Positions 1 to 6,548 of a stretch of DNA of 6,548 nt are shown here, one piece after another (within the stretch, counting starts at the first letter, position 1; each line of letters starts with the position of its first letter). The notes below the pieces were generated by a model, which searched no databases, was not told the DNA's origin, and saw only the letters and a program-made list of their open reading frames with translations. A program made the translations under genes and the position numbers. The stretch is from Sulfidibacterium sp964598065 (GTDB lineage: Bacteria; Bacteroidota; Bacteroidia; Bacteroidales; F082): contig CAZRAW010000128.1 in NCBI GenBank assembly GCA_964598065.1, positions 1-6,548 on the forward strand. Reading direction: 5' to 3'.

Positions 1-44
1 TTTCCGAAAACACTACATCCTTAATTGCCGATTTTACTACATTG

Positions 45-2075
45 TTATTTTCCGGCTACAACAGGGAAAGCAGAAATTCTTAATGTTGCGGCACCCATGG
101 GTACCAATGTGATAGTTTTTATGGGTTCTGTTGTTTCTACCGGACTTCGTGGTATTATTCCTACAAGCCCCGTACTATCCAATTGCCACCCGGGTATTCT
201 TCTTCCCTTAGCCATAATTTCAATGGGGACATTCTTCAGAGTGAAAGGCATATTTGAATCAGGCCATTTTTTCTTAATAACCTCAAAAGATTTTACAGGA
301 TTCTGTTTGTCCATAACAAGTCCGTAATTCCAAGGAGATTCGGGATAGATATTCCATGCAGGCCATTTTTCCGTACCCCCGTTTTTTATGTACTTTTCCT
401 TAATCTTTAAAGAGAATGTCAACGGCCCGTAATTTACAGATACAAAGTTTCTGTTCATTTTCCAAGTTTTAACTTCCAAGGTCATCGGCAGTTTCAGTGT
501 AATATTATCGTTACTGGAAAAAACCCTTTCGATTTTAATGTATGAATCTGGTTTTGCATTCTTCAGGTGTACTTTTTTTCCGTTGATTTTTAGTTCGGGA
601 TTAGAACACCAACCGGGGATACGAAGGTAAAGCGGAAATTTAACCGGTTTATTTGCAGAGATGGTCAACTCAATATTTTCGTCAAACGGATAATGTGTAT
701 TTTCTGATATTTTAACTTTAACACCCTTTCCCACTTTGGCAGTTACCTCGCTTGCTGAATAAAATACGACAGCCAGTCCATTATCAGGAGTAGCATACCA
801 AAGATTTTCAGCGTAATAAGGCCACCCCTGGCCTGAGTTGTGCTGACAACAACGATGGATATACGGATTCATCCAGAACATAGGTCCCCTGTTGTCAATG
901 CCCGGCCATTTGCTTTTATTATCGGATTGAGGCATATTGGGGGCAGTCAGGTAACGCAAAGCTTTCATATCCGGGGTGAAAGCTGCAGGTAGCGTGTTAA
1001 AGGCGTCATTCTCGGCACGGTCGGCCCATTTAGGACTGCCGGTTATACGGGTCAGAATTTCATCGGAAAGCATATCTTCAACTATACCGCCGGTCTCGAT
1101 AGCTTGCCGTGGTCCGTAATATCCGAGCCTGCAGTTTTCATCACCACCAAACAAGCCACCTGGAACCTGTCCGTAGAGTTTTCTTACAGTCTGCCAGTTT
1201 CTTTCGGCCGCATTAAGATAGGCCGGATCTTTAGACTGCATCCAATAGGTTGCTGGTTCACCAAAATCCTCGGTTATGTTAACATTATGCCAGCTTACGA
1301 TCCCCATATCCCAGTGTGCCGTATTTCTCTGCACTTTCTTTGCAAAGTCAAGAAGCCATTTTTCCCCTGTACGATTATAAAGCCAATACACAGTGTAAAG
1401 CATATCCCCAGCCCGCATCCTGGGCCAGAAACCGACGAGAAACTTATCATCCGGATAGGTCTGCAAATACCTGAAGTACTTATTCATCACGTCAAGAACC
1501 CTGTGATCACCCGAATACTCATAATAATTTTGTAAAACGAAGAGCATTATCGTATTCGGCCAGAGGTCGGCATGCCCTTTAAGTTTTGTAGCGATACCAC
1601 CTTTTTTTTGCGCCGACCCAAACCACCCACTTTTCTGCTGACTTTTTATGGTGGCATTAATCCATATCATAGCTTCTTTGATCATCTTTTTATCACCAAG
1701 TATATAGGCATTGTTACTGTATCCTCTAAGCCAATACGGTACTTCTTCCCATCCATGCAGGCCTAAACCCTGCGGGGAAAGCCATGCATTGTTTTTCTTT
1801 ACAAGATACTTACTGATTTCTTCCAGATGGCCATGAAAACCATTAGCCTGGAGTTCCAGTGTCTTTTTTAACCATCCTTTTGGCTTTATCGAACCAATGG
1901 GTAATTTGATAAGCGGACTTGGCTCCAGCGGAGGCCTGTTGCTCACATAAAAATCATTTGTGGAAGTAATATCCGGTTTCTTAACAATTGTAACAGAATT
2001 GTTATCACGACCCGTAGTACATGAAGACAGTACAATTATCATAAGCCATGCGATTAATACATTCATTTTTTTCAT
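45..2075 (-). CDS. GH127/DUF1680-superfamily glycoside hydrolase, lipoprotein (beta-L-arabinofuranosidase-like)
   Basis: The product is a 676-residue exported lipoprotein. A KK-containing n-region and hydrophobic stretch lead to lipobox LSSC, with Cys19 the likely lipidated residue. The catalytic (alpha/alpha)6-barrel spans about residues 55-435 and includes GHLEE (82-86) and GWEEVPYWLRGY (108-119). Beta-sandwich regions follow, with LYLRIPGW (482-489) and the C-terminal LVPMGAATLRISAFP signature (657-671). Known from the family: the Bifidobacterium enzyme HypBA1 uses a Cys nucleophile (Cys417), acid/base Glu322, and zinc held by Glu338, Cys340, Cys417 and Cys418. By motif matching, Glu313 (GDEN) corresponds to the acid/base, Glu327 (IETGG) to the zinc Glu, and Cys409-Cys410 (RCCQHN) to the nucleophile/zinc pair. 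The position matching Cys340 is Gly329, which is odd. The length is close to HypBA1 (658 residues, as recalled). The start at Met1 is set by a strong ribosome-binding site; in-frame Met4 is too far from it. Substrate is unknown: L-arabinofuranosides are inferred from the family only. It probably acts in the periplasm or at the cell surface on glycan imported by the SusCD pair encoded upstream. Confidence 0.9.
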   Translation of the reverse strand: MKKMNVLIAWLMIIVLSSCTTGRDNNSVTIVKKPDITSTNDFYVSNRPPLEPSPLIKLPIGSIKPKGWLKKTLELQANGFHGHLEEISKYLVKKNNAWLSPQGLGLHGWEEVPYWLRGYSNNAYILGDKKMIKEAMIWINATIKSQQKSGWFGSAQKKGGIATKLKGHADLWPNTIMLFVLQNYYEYSGDHRVLDVMNKYFRYLQTYPDDKFLVGFWPRMRAGDMLYTVYWLYNRTGEKWLLDFAKKVQRNTAHWDMGIVSWHNVNITEDFGEPATYWMQSKDPAYLNAAERNWQTVRKLYGQVPGGLFGGDENCRLGYYGPRQAIETGGIVEDMLSDEILTRITGSPKWADRAENDAFNTLPAAFTPDMKALRYLTAPNMPQSDNKSKWPGIDNRGPMFWMNPYIHRCCQHNSGQGWPYYAENLWYATPDNGLAVVFYSASEVTAKVGKGVKVKISENTHYPFDENIELTISANKPVKFPLYLRIPGWCSNPELKINGKKVHLKNAKPDSYIKIERVFSSNDNITLKLPMTLEVKTWKMNRNFVSVNYGPLTFSLKIKEKYIKNGGTEKWPAWNIYPESPWNYGLVMDKQNPVKSFEVIKKKWPDSNMPFTLKNVPIEIMAKGRRIPGWQLDSTGLVGIIPRSPVETTEPIKTITLVPMGAATLRISAFPVVAGK

Positions 2076-2080
2076 TTTTT

Positions 2081-2088
2081 TCCTCCTT
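2081..2088 (-). promoter_or_regulatory. Strong Shine-Dalgarno sequence of the GH127-like gene
   Basis: On the minus strand the sequence reads AAGGAGGA, five bases before the ATG at 2075. This is close to perfect complementarity with the 16S rRNA 3' end. It selects Met1 (ATG AAA AAA ATG) over Met4, which would sit about nine bases further away. Such sites are uncommon in Bacteroidota, and the SusD gene in the same cluster has none. Confidence 0.75.
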
Positions 2089-2118
2089 ATTTTTTTTCGT
2101 AGAATAAAATCATTTGAT

Positions 2119-2148
2119 TCTTGATGTAAAGTTATAAAAATATCAAGA
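2119..2148 (-). repeat. 7-bp inverted repeat between the SusD-like and GH127-like genes
   Basis: TCTTGAT (2119-2125) and ATCAAGA (2142-2148) are perfect inverted copies with a 16-base spacer. In the transcript they could form a weak, AU-rich hairpin starting 24 bases after the SusD stop codon. It has no GC-rich stem and no immediate U-tract, so it is not a convincing intrinsic terminator. It could be a processing or stabilising structure, an operator half-site pair, or chance. Confidence 0.25.
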
Positions 2149-2159
2149 GATCACTCAAT
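2127..2159 (-). promoter_or_regulatory. Possible Bacteroidota-type promoter for the GH127-like gene
   Basis: Read on the minus strand, ATTG (2159-2156) is followed after 21 bases by TAACTTTA (2134-2127). The Bacteroidota consensus, TTTG, 19-21 bases, TAnnTTTG, is matched with one deviation in each box. It lies about 50 bases before the ATG. In DNA this AT-rich such a match can easily arise by chance, and simple read-through from the upstream pair is the alternative. Confidence 0.22.
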
Positions 2160-2171
2160 AGAAACATATTT

Positions 2172-3782
2172 TTAATAGCCCGGATTTTGTTTAAGATTAG
2201 GATTTGCATCCAGTATATTTTGAGGAATCGGGAAAATTTTATGATAAGCACCATTAGGCCGGTGCGACAACCAGCTTTTTGTTGTGTAAGTACCGAATCT
2301 GATCATAGTCCTGCGTCTCATCCATTCACATGCAAATTCATATCCAAGCTGATCATAGAAACCTCCGTATTTGACCGGCGTAGTATTTCCGGGGTCCACA
2401 ATTTTATAATTTTCAACATACCCCCACTTATATTTACTATTTCCCATTAACTCAGCTCCGGTAACAGTTGCTTTTGACGGATTATTCTTAAAATCTCTTT
2501 GTCTGACAAACGTAACGATAGCTGCCGCTTCAGCAGCATTTCCTGTTCTTAACAGACTTTCTGCCTTCATCATAAGCACCTGTGCATAACGGAAAAAAGG
2601 AAAATCGTTACTCAGATTAAAATTAGCCCCCATCTTAGGTTTGAATTTTATAATTCTGTATCCTTGATTCTCTGCTACATATATCCCGTTAGGCATTCTA
2701 TTTGTATAATCTAATTGTTGTCCTGCCTTATCGTATGTATCGTATACCGGGGTTACCCCATCTGCCGCAAACTGAGGCCCATGTATCCAAGTATCACTCA
2801 AACGTGCATCACTAGTATCGTAAGTATCGATAAATTGTGGAACAGCTGCCATACTACCTGCACCCCATGGTGTATCTTGAAGGTCAAAAGTAGCTTTTGA
2901 AGCAGCATGTAATGTACAATTGATATACATGCCAGGACCATTTATTGGATCATAAGGTATGGCAAAAATCGTTTCAACAGAATTTTGATTGTTCCAAGTG
3001 AAATCATCTTCATAATTGGGATTCAAAGAGTATTTGCCGGAAGCAATAATATCATTACATACTGCCAGACTTTTGGTCCATTCAGCCGTTCCCGTATATA
3101 CTTTTGCATTCAGATACAGGTTTGCCAGCAAGGCTTCTGCCCCCCACTTATTAAACCGACCGTACATTAAAACATTGTTTTCTGTACTTAAATAAGGTAT
3201 AGCATTTTTAATATCAGTAACAATTGCTTTATATATGACTGCCCTAGCTGTGGCAACAGGTAATTTCTTTGAGGTCGTTGTAACATAAGGCACATCTCCG
3301 AAATTATCAATTAAAAGCCAGTAATAAAAAGCTCGTGCAACTTTCATTTCTGCAATTAATGATTTCTTGCTTGCATCGGAAGGGACAGGTACCTTCCCAG
3401 AGTTGAGTTGTTCTATTATCCTGTTTGCATGGATGACCCCTGTATATAATGTATTCCAAGTAGCGCTAACCTGAGGGGATTCAGCGTTCCATGTATGTTG
3501 TTCCAGTTGTATATAAATTCCGCCGTCATTCCATCCTGATGCATTACTAGGCATAACTAACATATCAGTCGTGGCCATCTGCAAAATGGAAAAATTCCAA
3601 GCACCACCAAACATCGCACGCATATTTGAATATACTGGGCCAATAACACTGTATACATCGCTTGGAGCATATTTATAATTATTTGCTGTTAATTGCGAAT
3701 AATCCGTTTCATTAAGTTTATTGCAACTGACGACAGTTACCAGCAATAAAATTACAAGATTTATTTTTATGATATTTTTCAT
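2172..3782 (-). CDS. SusD/RagB-family outer-membrane glycan-binding lipoprotein
   Basis: The product is a complete 536-residue protein, a normal length for the family. It has a lipoprotein signal peptide: a basic N-terminus, a hydrophobic stretch at residues 8-18, and lipobox VVSC with Cys20 lipidated. The SusD-like N-terminal region, with its TPR-type helices, carries AFYYWLLIDNFGDVPYV (151-167) and GRFNKWGAEALLANLYL (208-224). The C-terminal SusD domain carries FPFFRYAQVLMMKAESLLRTG (about 394-414), a RRRTMIRFG segment (489-497) and the diagnostic ending ANPNLKQNPGY. Known for the family: SusD proteins cap the SusC barrel and bind oligosaccharides at the cell surface. The gene starts 47 bp after the SusC-like stop codon, so the two are almost certainly co-transcribed. 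The ligand cannot be deduced. No strict surface-export motif, such as K followed by acidic residues, follows Cys20, but surface location is expected from the family. The start has no Shine-Dalgarno sequence and sits on an A8 tract next to a second, out-of-frame ATG. Confidence 0.95.
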   Translation of the reverse strand: MKNIIKINLVILLLVTVVSCNKLNETDYSQLTANNYKYAPSDVYSVIGPVYSNMRAMFGGAWNFSILQMATTDMLVMPSNASGWNDGGIYIQLEQHTWNAESPQVSATWNTLYTGVIHANRIIEQLNSGKVPVPSDASKKSLIAEMKVARAFYYWLLIDNFGDVPYVTTTSKKLPVATARAVIYKAIVTDIKNAIPYLSTENNVLMYGRFNKWGAEALLANLYLNAKVYTGTAEWTKSLAVCNDIIASGKYSLNPNYEDDFTWNNQNSVETIFAIPYDPINGPGMYINCTLHAASKATFDLQDTPWGAGSMAAVPQFIDTYDTSDARLSDTWIHGPQFAADGVTPVYDTYDKAGQQLDYTNRMPNGIYVAENQGYRIIKFKPKMGANFNLSNDFPFFRYAQVLMMKAESLLRTGNAAEAAAIVTFVRQRDFKNNPSKATVTGAELMGNSKYKWGYVENYKIVDPGNTTPVKYGGFYDQLGYEFACEWMRRRTMIRFGTYTTKSWLSHRPNGAYHKIFPIPQNILDANPNLKQNPGY

Positions 3783-3829
3783 TTTTTTTCATTTTTAAGT
3801 TCAATTAAAAAATTAACGAGGTATTGAAG
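3780..3829 (-). promoter_or_regulatory. SusC-SusD spacer and stacked start site of the SusD-like gene
   Basis: The 47-bp spacer is AT-rich and contains no recognisable Shine-Dalgarno sequence, terminator or promoter, which fits co-transcription and A-rich leader-driven initiation typical of Bacteroidota. Just before the SusD ATG (3782-3780) there is another ATG (3792-3790). It is separated by seven A residues, giving an A8 tract that includes the A of the start codon. The upstream ATG is one base out of register and would encode only a 24-codon overlapping peptide ending inside the SusD signal sequence. Loss of one A would make the reading MKKMKN and place the upstream ATG in frame. Confidence 0.5.
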
Positions 3830-6548
3830 TTAAAACCTCATTGAAATTCCACATGTATAAGTTCTTGTGGAAGGATATCGGTCCCTCTGATCGATACCGG
3901 GAGTAAGACCGATAGTGTTGACCTCTGGATTTATACCGCTGTAACCGGTAATCGTAAACAGGTTCGAGCCTGAAACATACAACCGGAGATGTTTGATTAC
4001 TTTATTCTTAACATCAATTGTATAACCAAGAGTTAAATTGCGGATTTTCCAGTAATCACCATTTTCAATAAAGTAACTCACGTATTGAAGTTCCTGATTA
4101 TCAGCGAGCGGTCTTTTCCCATAAATCTTATCATAGGTAGACTCCAGCACATTACCCCTTGTCAGGCTTATAGGTACACCATAAAACATTTTAGCCTCAT
4201 TCAGTATCTGGAAATCAAAAGCTCCCCCCATCGTTATGTCAAGATCGAAATGTTTGTAAGCTATGGTATTAATCCAGTTCAGGTAATATTTGGGCAATCC
4301 GTTACCCAATATCCTTTTGTCCGCCGGCTGTTCATCTGCGATTGGTTTTGGTTTTCCGTCTTTACCTTCAATGATCCAGTGTCCGTTAGCATCTATACCG
4401 ATTGATTTGTAACCATAAAAATTTCCAACTGGTTGTCCTACCTGTACACGCTGAATATATGTCTGAATGGGTTCACCTGTCCAACCGACATTAAAATAGC
4501 CATTTGCCAGATGAAATCTTTTATTTGACAGGGCAAGCACTTTGTTCCTATTGGTGGAACCATCGATTGTTGTATTCCATTTAAAAGATGATGTTTGCAC
4601 AGGAATTGCCTTTATTAGAACTTCTAACCCTTTATTTTCCATTTTACCGGCATTGGCAAGAACAGAATTGTATAAAAAAGGAGGGGTCGAAACACTATAA
4701 GACCATATAAGGTTTTTTGTGATTCGTTTATAAATGTCAATGGATCCGGAAATCCGGTTATCAAAGGCTCCAAAATCTAATCCAAGGTCTATTTCAGTCT
4801 TTTTTTCCCACTCTAAATCAGGATTCGCATTGTCACCTGGATATACAACAGGGATCCAATTTCCATTATATAAATATTTTTGACCAAAAGAAAGAGTGCT
4901 TAATGATGCATAGTCCGCAGATGGAGTTGTACCGGTTATACCAAAACCTCCTCTTATCTTTAGAAGAGTTAAATACTTTCTCAGAGGTTTGGCAAAGGGT
5001 TCCTGTATAATGTTCCAGCCTGCTGATACAGCCGGGAAAGCCCCCCATTTATGATCTTTTCCAAATTTGGTAGAACCTTCGTACCTGATAGTGGCCATCA
5101 ACAAATATTTATTATTGTAATTATAGGTTAACCTTGAAAAATAACTCACCAGTTTTGATAAACTTTTGGACGAACCCATGCCTGCAAAACCTTTTGTAAG
5201 GGCTGTACCATTTCCAATATTGTTATAGGTAAACTGGTCACTGGAAAAATTGTAATTATTCATCCAGTAAAACTCATATACATTGCTTTCAAAACTGTAC
5301 CCCGCAAGGAAATTAAAACTGTTTTTGCCAAACGACTTTGAATACTTGGCCGTAATTTGAAGCAGTTTATCATTACTTCTTGTTGTACCTCTTGAAGCAA
5401 AGCCTTTTCTGCTATATAATAAGCTGTTAATATGCTTGAATGATTCTGCATATCCGGCTGTTTTAATATAAGTAGTCTGTGAAACCAGTGCTTTAAATTT
5501 TAACCCTTTTAAAGGAAGTATAGTAATGCTTCCGAAAGGTCTAACATTAGTTACATTGATCAAACCGGTTGTTTCTTCGATAAGGGCAACAGGATTAGCA
5601 TAATTGTTCATGTTTAAATGCTCAGTCCAATTTCCATCCTTATCCTTAACGGGATCAGTAGGGTTATAAATCAAGGCATTCCTATAAACATCACCTCTCC
5701 AGCTATATCCGTTACCACCTGAAAAATATTTTTGGTTATAAGTCATAATATTGCCATTAATTTTGAGTTTTCCGTCAAACATGGTATAATTGCCTCCAAG
5801 GTGTACATTCACCGCCTTATTGTCAGACTTTAACATAATACCTTGCAGTCCTTTATAATTGATATTCATAATATAATTTGTACTTGCATTCCCTCCTTTC
5901 ACACCCACATTATACGTTTGAGAGATAGGCGTCCGGAATATTTCATTGATCCAGTTTGTATTCGATCCATAGTCAATGGCTCCGGGTTTTTTTTCAGCAA
6001 CTAATTTCCGGTATTCTTCGGCATTCATAAACCGAAGCGTCTTTGTAATCGTTTGAGTAGTCATATAGCTGTTCAACGTAATAGTTGTCGGAGTTTTTGC
6101 TTTTACTTGTGTCGTAGTGATAAGTATTACTCCATTGCTACCTCTGGTTCCGTAAATAGCAGCGCCAGCCCCACCTTTTAGAACAGAAACAGATGCAATA
6201 TCTTCAGGAACTACATCATTTATACTTCCAGGTATCCCATCAATAATAATGAGTGGTTGTGACCCTGAAGCTAAAGTTGTGACCCCTCTTAGAAGAAATT
6301 GAGATGTTCCTGTTGGGTTCGCATCCGATTTTACAATGCTAAGTCCTGGTACACGCCCTTTTATTAATTGACCCACGTCAGTTACTCCACCTTTAACGAA
6401 ATTTTTGGATACAATATTCGTAACAGCATTGGTCAAATCTATTTTTTTCTGTGTTCCATAACCTATAACTACTACCTCGTTTAAACCGGTAGTGGTAGGT
6501 TTCATGGTAACATCAATGGTCTTTTGGCTGACAACAATAGTCTGTGTC
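3830..6548 (-). CDS. SusC/RagA-family TonB-dependent outer-membrane transporter, 5' end missing
   Basis: The 905 residues present run in frame to the window edge, so the gene begins outside. The Met codon at 6505 is internal: 14 codons upstream remain open (TQTIVVSQKTIDVT, then Met) and look like the last strand of a carboxypeptidase-regulatory-like domain. Family members usually have about 1000-1100 residues, so roughly 100 N-terminal residues (signal peptide and most of that domain) are missing. Numbering from the edge, the TonB-box-like LNEVVVIGYGTQKK is at 22-35. The plug domain spans about 40-150, with RGVTTL, the SusC signature LIIIDGIPGS (99-108) and AAIYGTRGSNGVILITT (about 129-145). 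The 22-strand-type beta-barrel follows and ends in GSNLFTITGYSGINPEVN and a final Phe (SMRF), the outer-membrane assembly signal. By family, it imports glycan oligomers into the periplasm using TonB/ExbBD energy, partnered by the SusD-like protein encoded next. No frameshift is seen. Whether an STN domain (anti-sigma signalling) precedes it cannot be judged here. Confidence 0.96.
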   Translation of the reverse strand, partial: TQTIVVSQKTIDVTMKPTTTGLNEVVVIGYGTQKKIDLTNAVTNIVSKNFVKGGVTDVGQLIKGRVPGLSIVKSDANPTGTSQFLLRGVTTLASGSQPLIIIDGIPGSINDVVPEDIASVSVLKGGAGAAIYGTRGSNGVILITTTQVKAKTPTTITLNSYMTTQTITKTLRFMNAEEYRKLVAEKKPGAIDYGSNTNWINEIFRTPISQTYNVGVKGGNASTNYIMNINYKGLQGIMLKSDNKAVNVHLGGNYTMFDGKLKINGNIMTYNQKYFSGGNGYSWRGDVYRNALIYNPTDPVKDKDGNWTEHLNMNNYANPVALIEETTGLINVTNVRPFGSITILPLKGLKFKALVSQTTYIKTAGYAESFKHINSLLYSRKGFASRGTTRSNDKLLQITAKYSKSFGKNSFNFLAGYSFESNVYEFYWMNNYNFSSDQFTYNNIGNGTALTKGFAGMGSSKSLSKLVSYFSRLTYNYNNKYLLMATIRYEGSTKFGKDHKWGAFPAVSAGWNIIQEPFAKPLRKYLTLLKIRGGFGITGTTPSADYASLSTLSFGQKYLYNGNWIPVVYPGDNANPDLEWEKKTEIDLGLDFGAFDNRISGSIDIYKRITKNLIWSYSVSTPPFLYNSVLANAGKMENKGLEVLIKAIPVQTSSFKWNTTIDGSTNRNKVLALSNKRFHLANGYFNVGWTGEPIQTYIQRVQVGQPVGNFYGYKSIGIDANGHWIIEGKDGKPKPIADEQPADKRILGNGLPKYYLNWINTIAYKHFDLDITMGGAFDFQILNEAKMFYGVPISLTRGNVLESTYDKIYGKRPLADNQELQYVSYFIENGDYWKIRNLTLGYTIDVKNKVIKHLRLYVSGSNLFTITGYSGINPEVNTIGLTPGIDQRDRYPSTRTYTCGISMRF

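Noticed and set aside
1..44. Start of a further gene or a terminator after the GH127-like gene
   Set aside because: On the minus strand both ATG codons here are followed at once by TAG, and there is no stable stem with a T-tract. The stretch is too short to say more.
1104..1535. 143-codon open frame on the plus strand
   Set aside because: It is entirely antisense to the conserved catalytic barrel of the GH127-like gene, and its translation shows no family motif, so it is a shadow frame. The same applies to the plus-strand frames at 25-327 and 1572-1766.
3800..3820. Possible hairpin or terminator between the SusC-like and SusD-like genes
   Set aside because: Only a short A/T-only match with a wobble pair around a T-tract is present. 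That is too weak to be a terminator, and SusC-SusD pairs are normally co-transcribed.
4085..4405. 106-codon open frame on the plus strand
   Set aside because: It lies antisense to the SusC-like barrel region and has no recognisable domain. The plus-strand frames inside the SusD-like gene (2187-2450, 2715-2900, 2985-3170) and the short minus-strand frames at 4866-5048 and 5260-5451 were dismissed for the same reason.
6503..6505. ATG as the translation start of the SusC-like gene
   Set aside because: The frame stays open upstream to the window edge with family-like sequence, and no signal peptide follows this Met.
1..6548. CRISPR array, tRNA/rRNA genes, insertion sequences or attachment sites
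   Set aside because: I saw no direct-repeat array, no RNA-gene-like conserved stretch, no transposase and no terminal inverted repeats. Nearly all of the window is covered by the three coding regions.

Overview
This window is a fragment of a Bacteroidota (Bacteroidetes) chromosome. It carries the core of a polysaccharide-utilisation-type locus. The assignment rests on a canonical SusC/RagA TonB-dependent transporter followed directly by a SusD/RagB lipoprotein, a pair essentially confined to this phylum. AT-rich intergenic DNA and an A-rich leader without a Shine-Dalgarno sequence in front of the SusD gene agree with it. The genus cannot be read from the sequence.

All three genes lie on the minus strand, so transcription runs from right to left. 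(1) 6548 to 3830 is a SusC-like outer-membrane transporter. Its 5' end lies beyond the right edge, so the signal peptide and most of the N-terminal carboxypeptidase-regulatory-like domain are missing. (2) 3782 to 2172 is a complete SusD-like surface glycan-binding lipoprotein, 47 bp downstream. (3) 2075 to 45 is a complete lipoprotein of the GH127/DUF1680 (beta-L-arabinofuranosidase-like) superfamily, 96 bp further downstream. Positions 1-44 hold only AT-rich sequence with no terminator or gene start that I can see, so the operon may continue to the left.

In the usual model for such loci, the SusD lipoprotein captures an oligosaccharide at the cell surface. The SusC barrel then imports it into the periplasm using TonB energy, and the GH127-like lipoprotein removes a sugar from it. 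An arabinofuranose-containing glycan is a guess from the family name only. The enzyme belongs to a CCQHN-type subgroup whose substrate I cannot state.

The window is mostly an ordinary SusCD-plus-hydrolase cassette, and I see no evidence of a wholly new system. Three points deserve a second look. The enzyme has Gly where GH127 enzymes carry a zinc-ligand Cys. The SusD gene has a stacked start, with two out-of-register ATGs joined by an A8 tract. The hydrolase gene has an unusually strong Shine-Dalgarno sequence and possibly its own promoter or hairpin.
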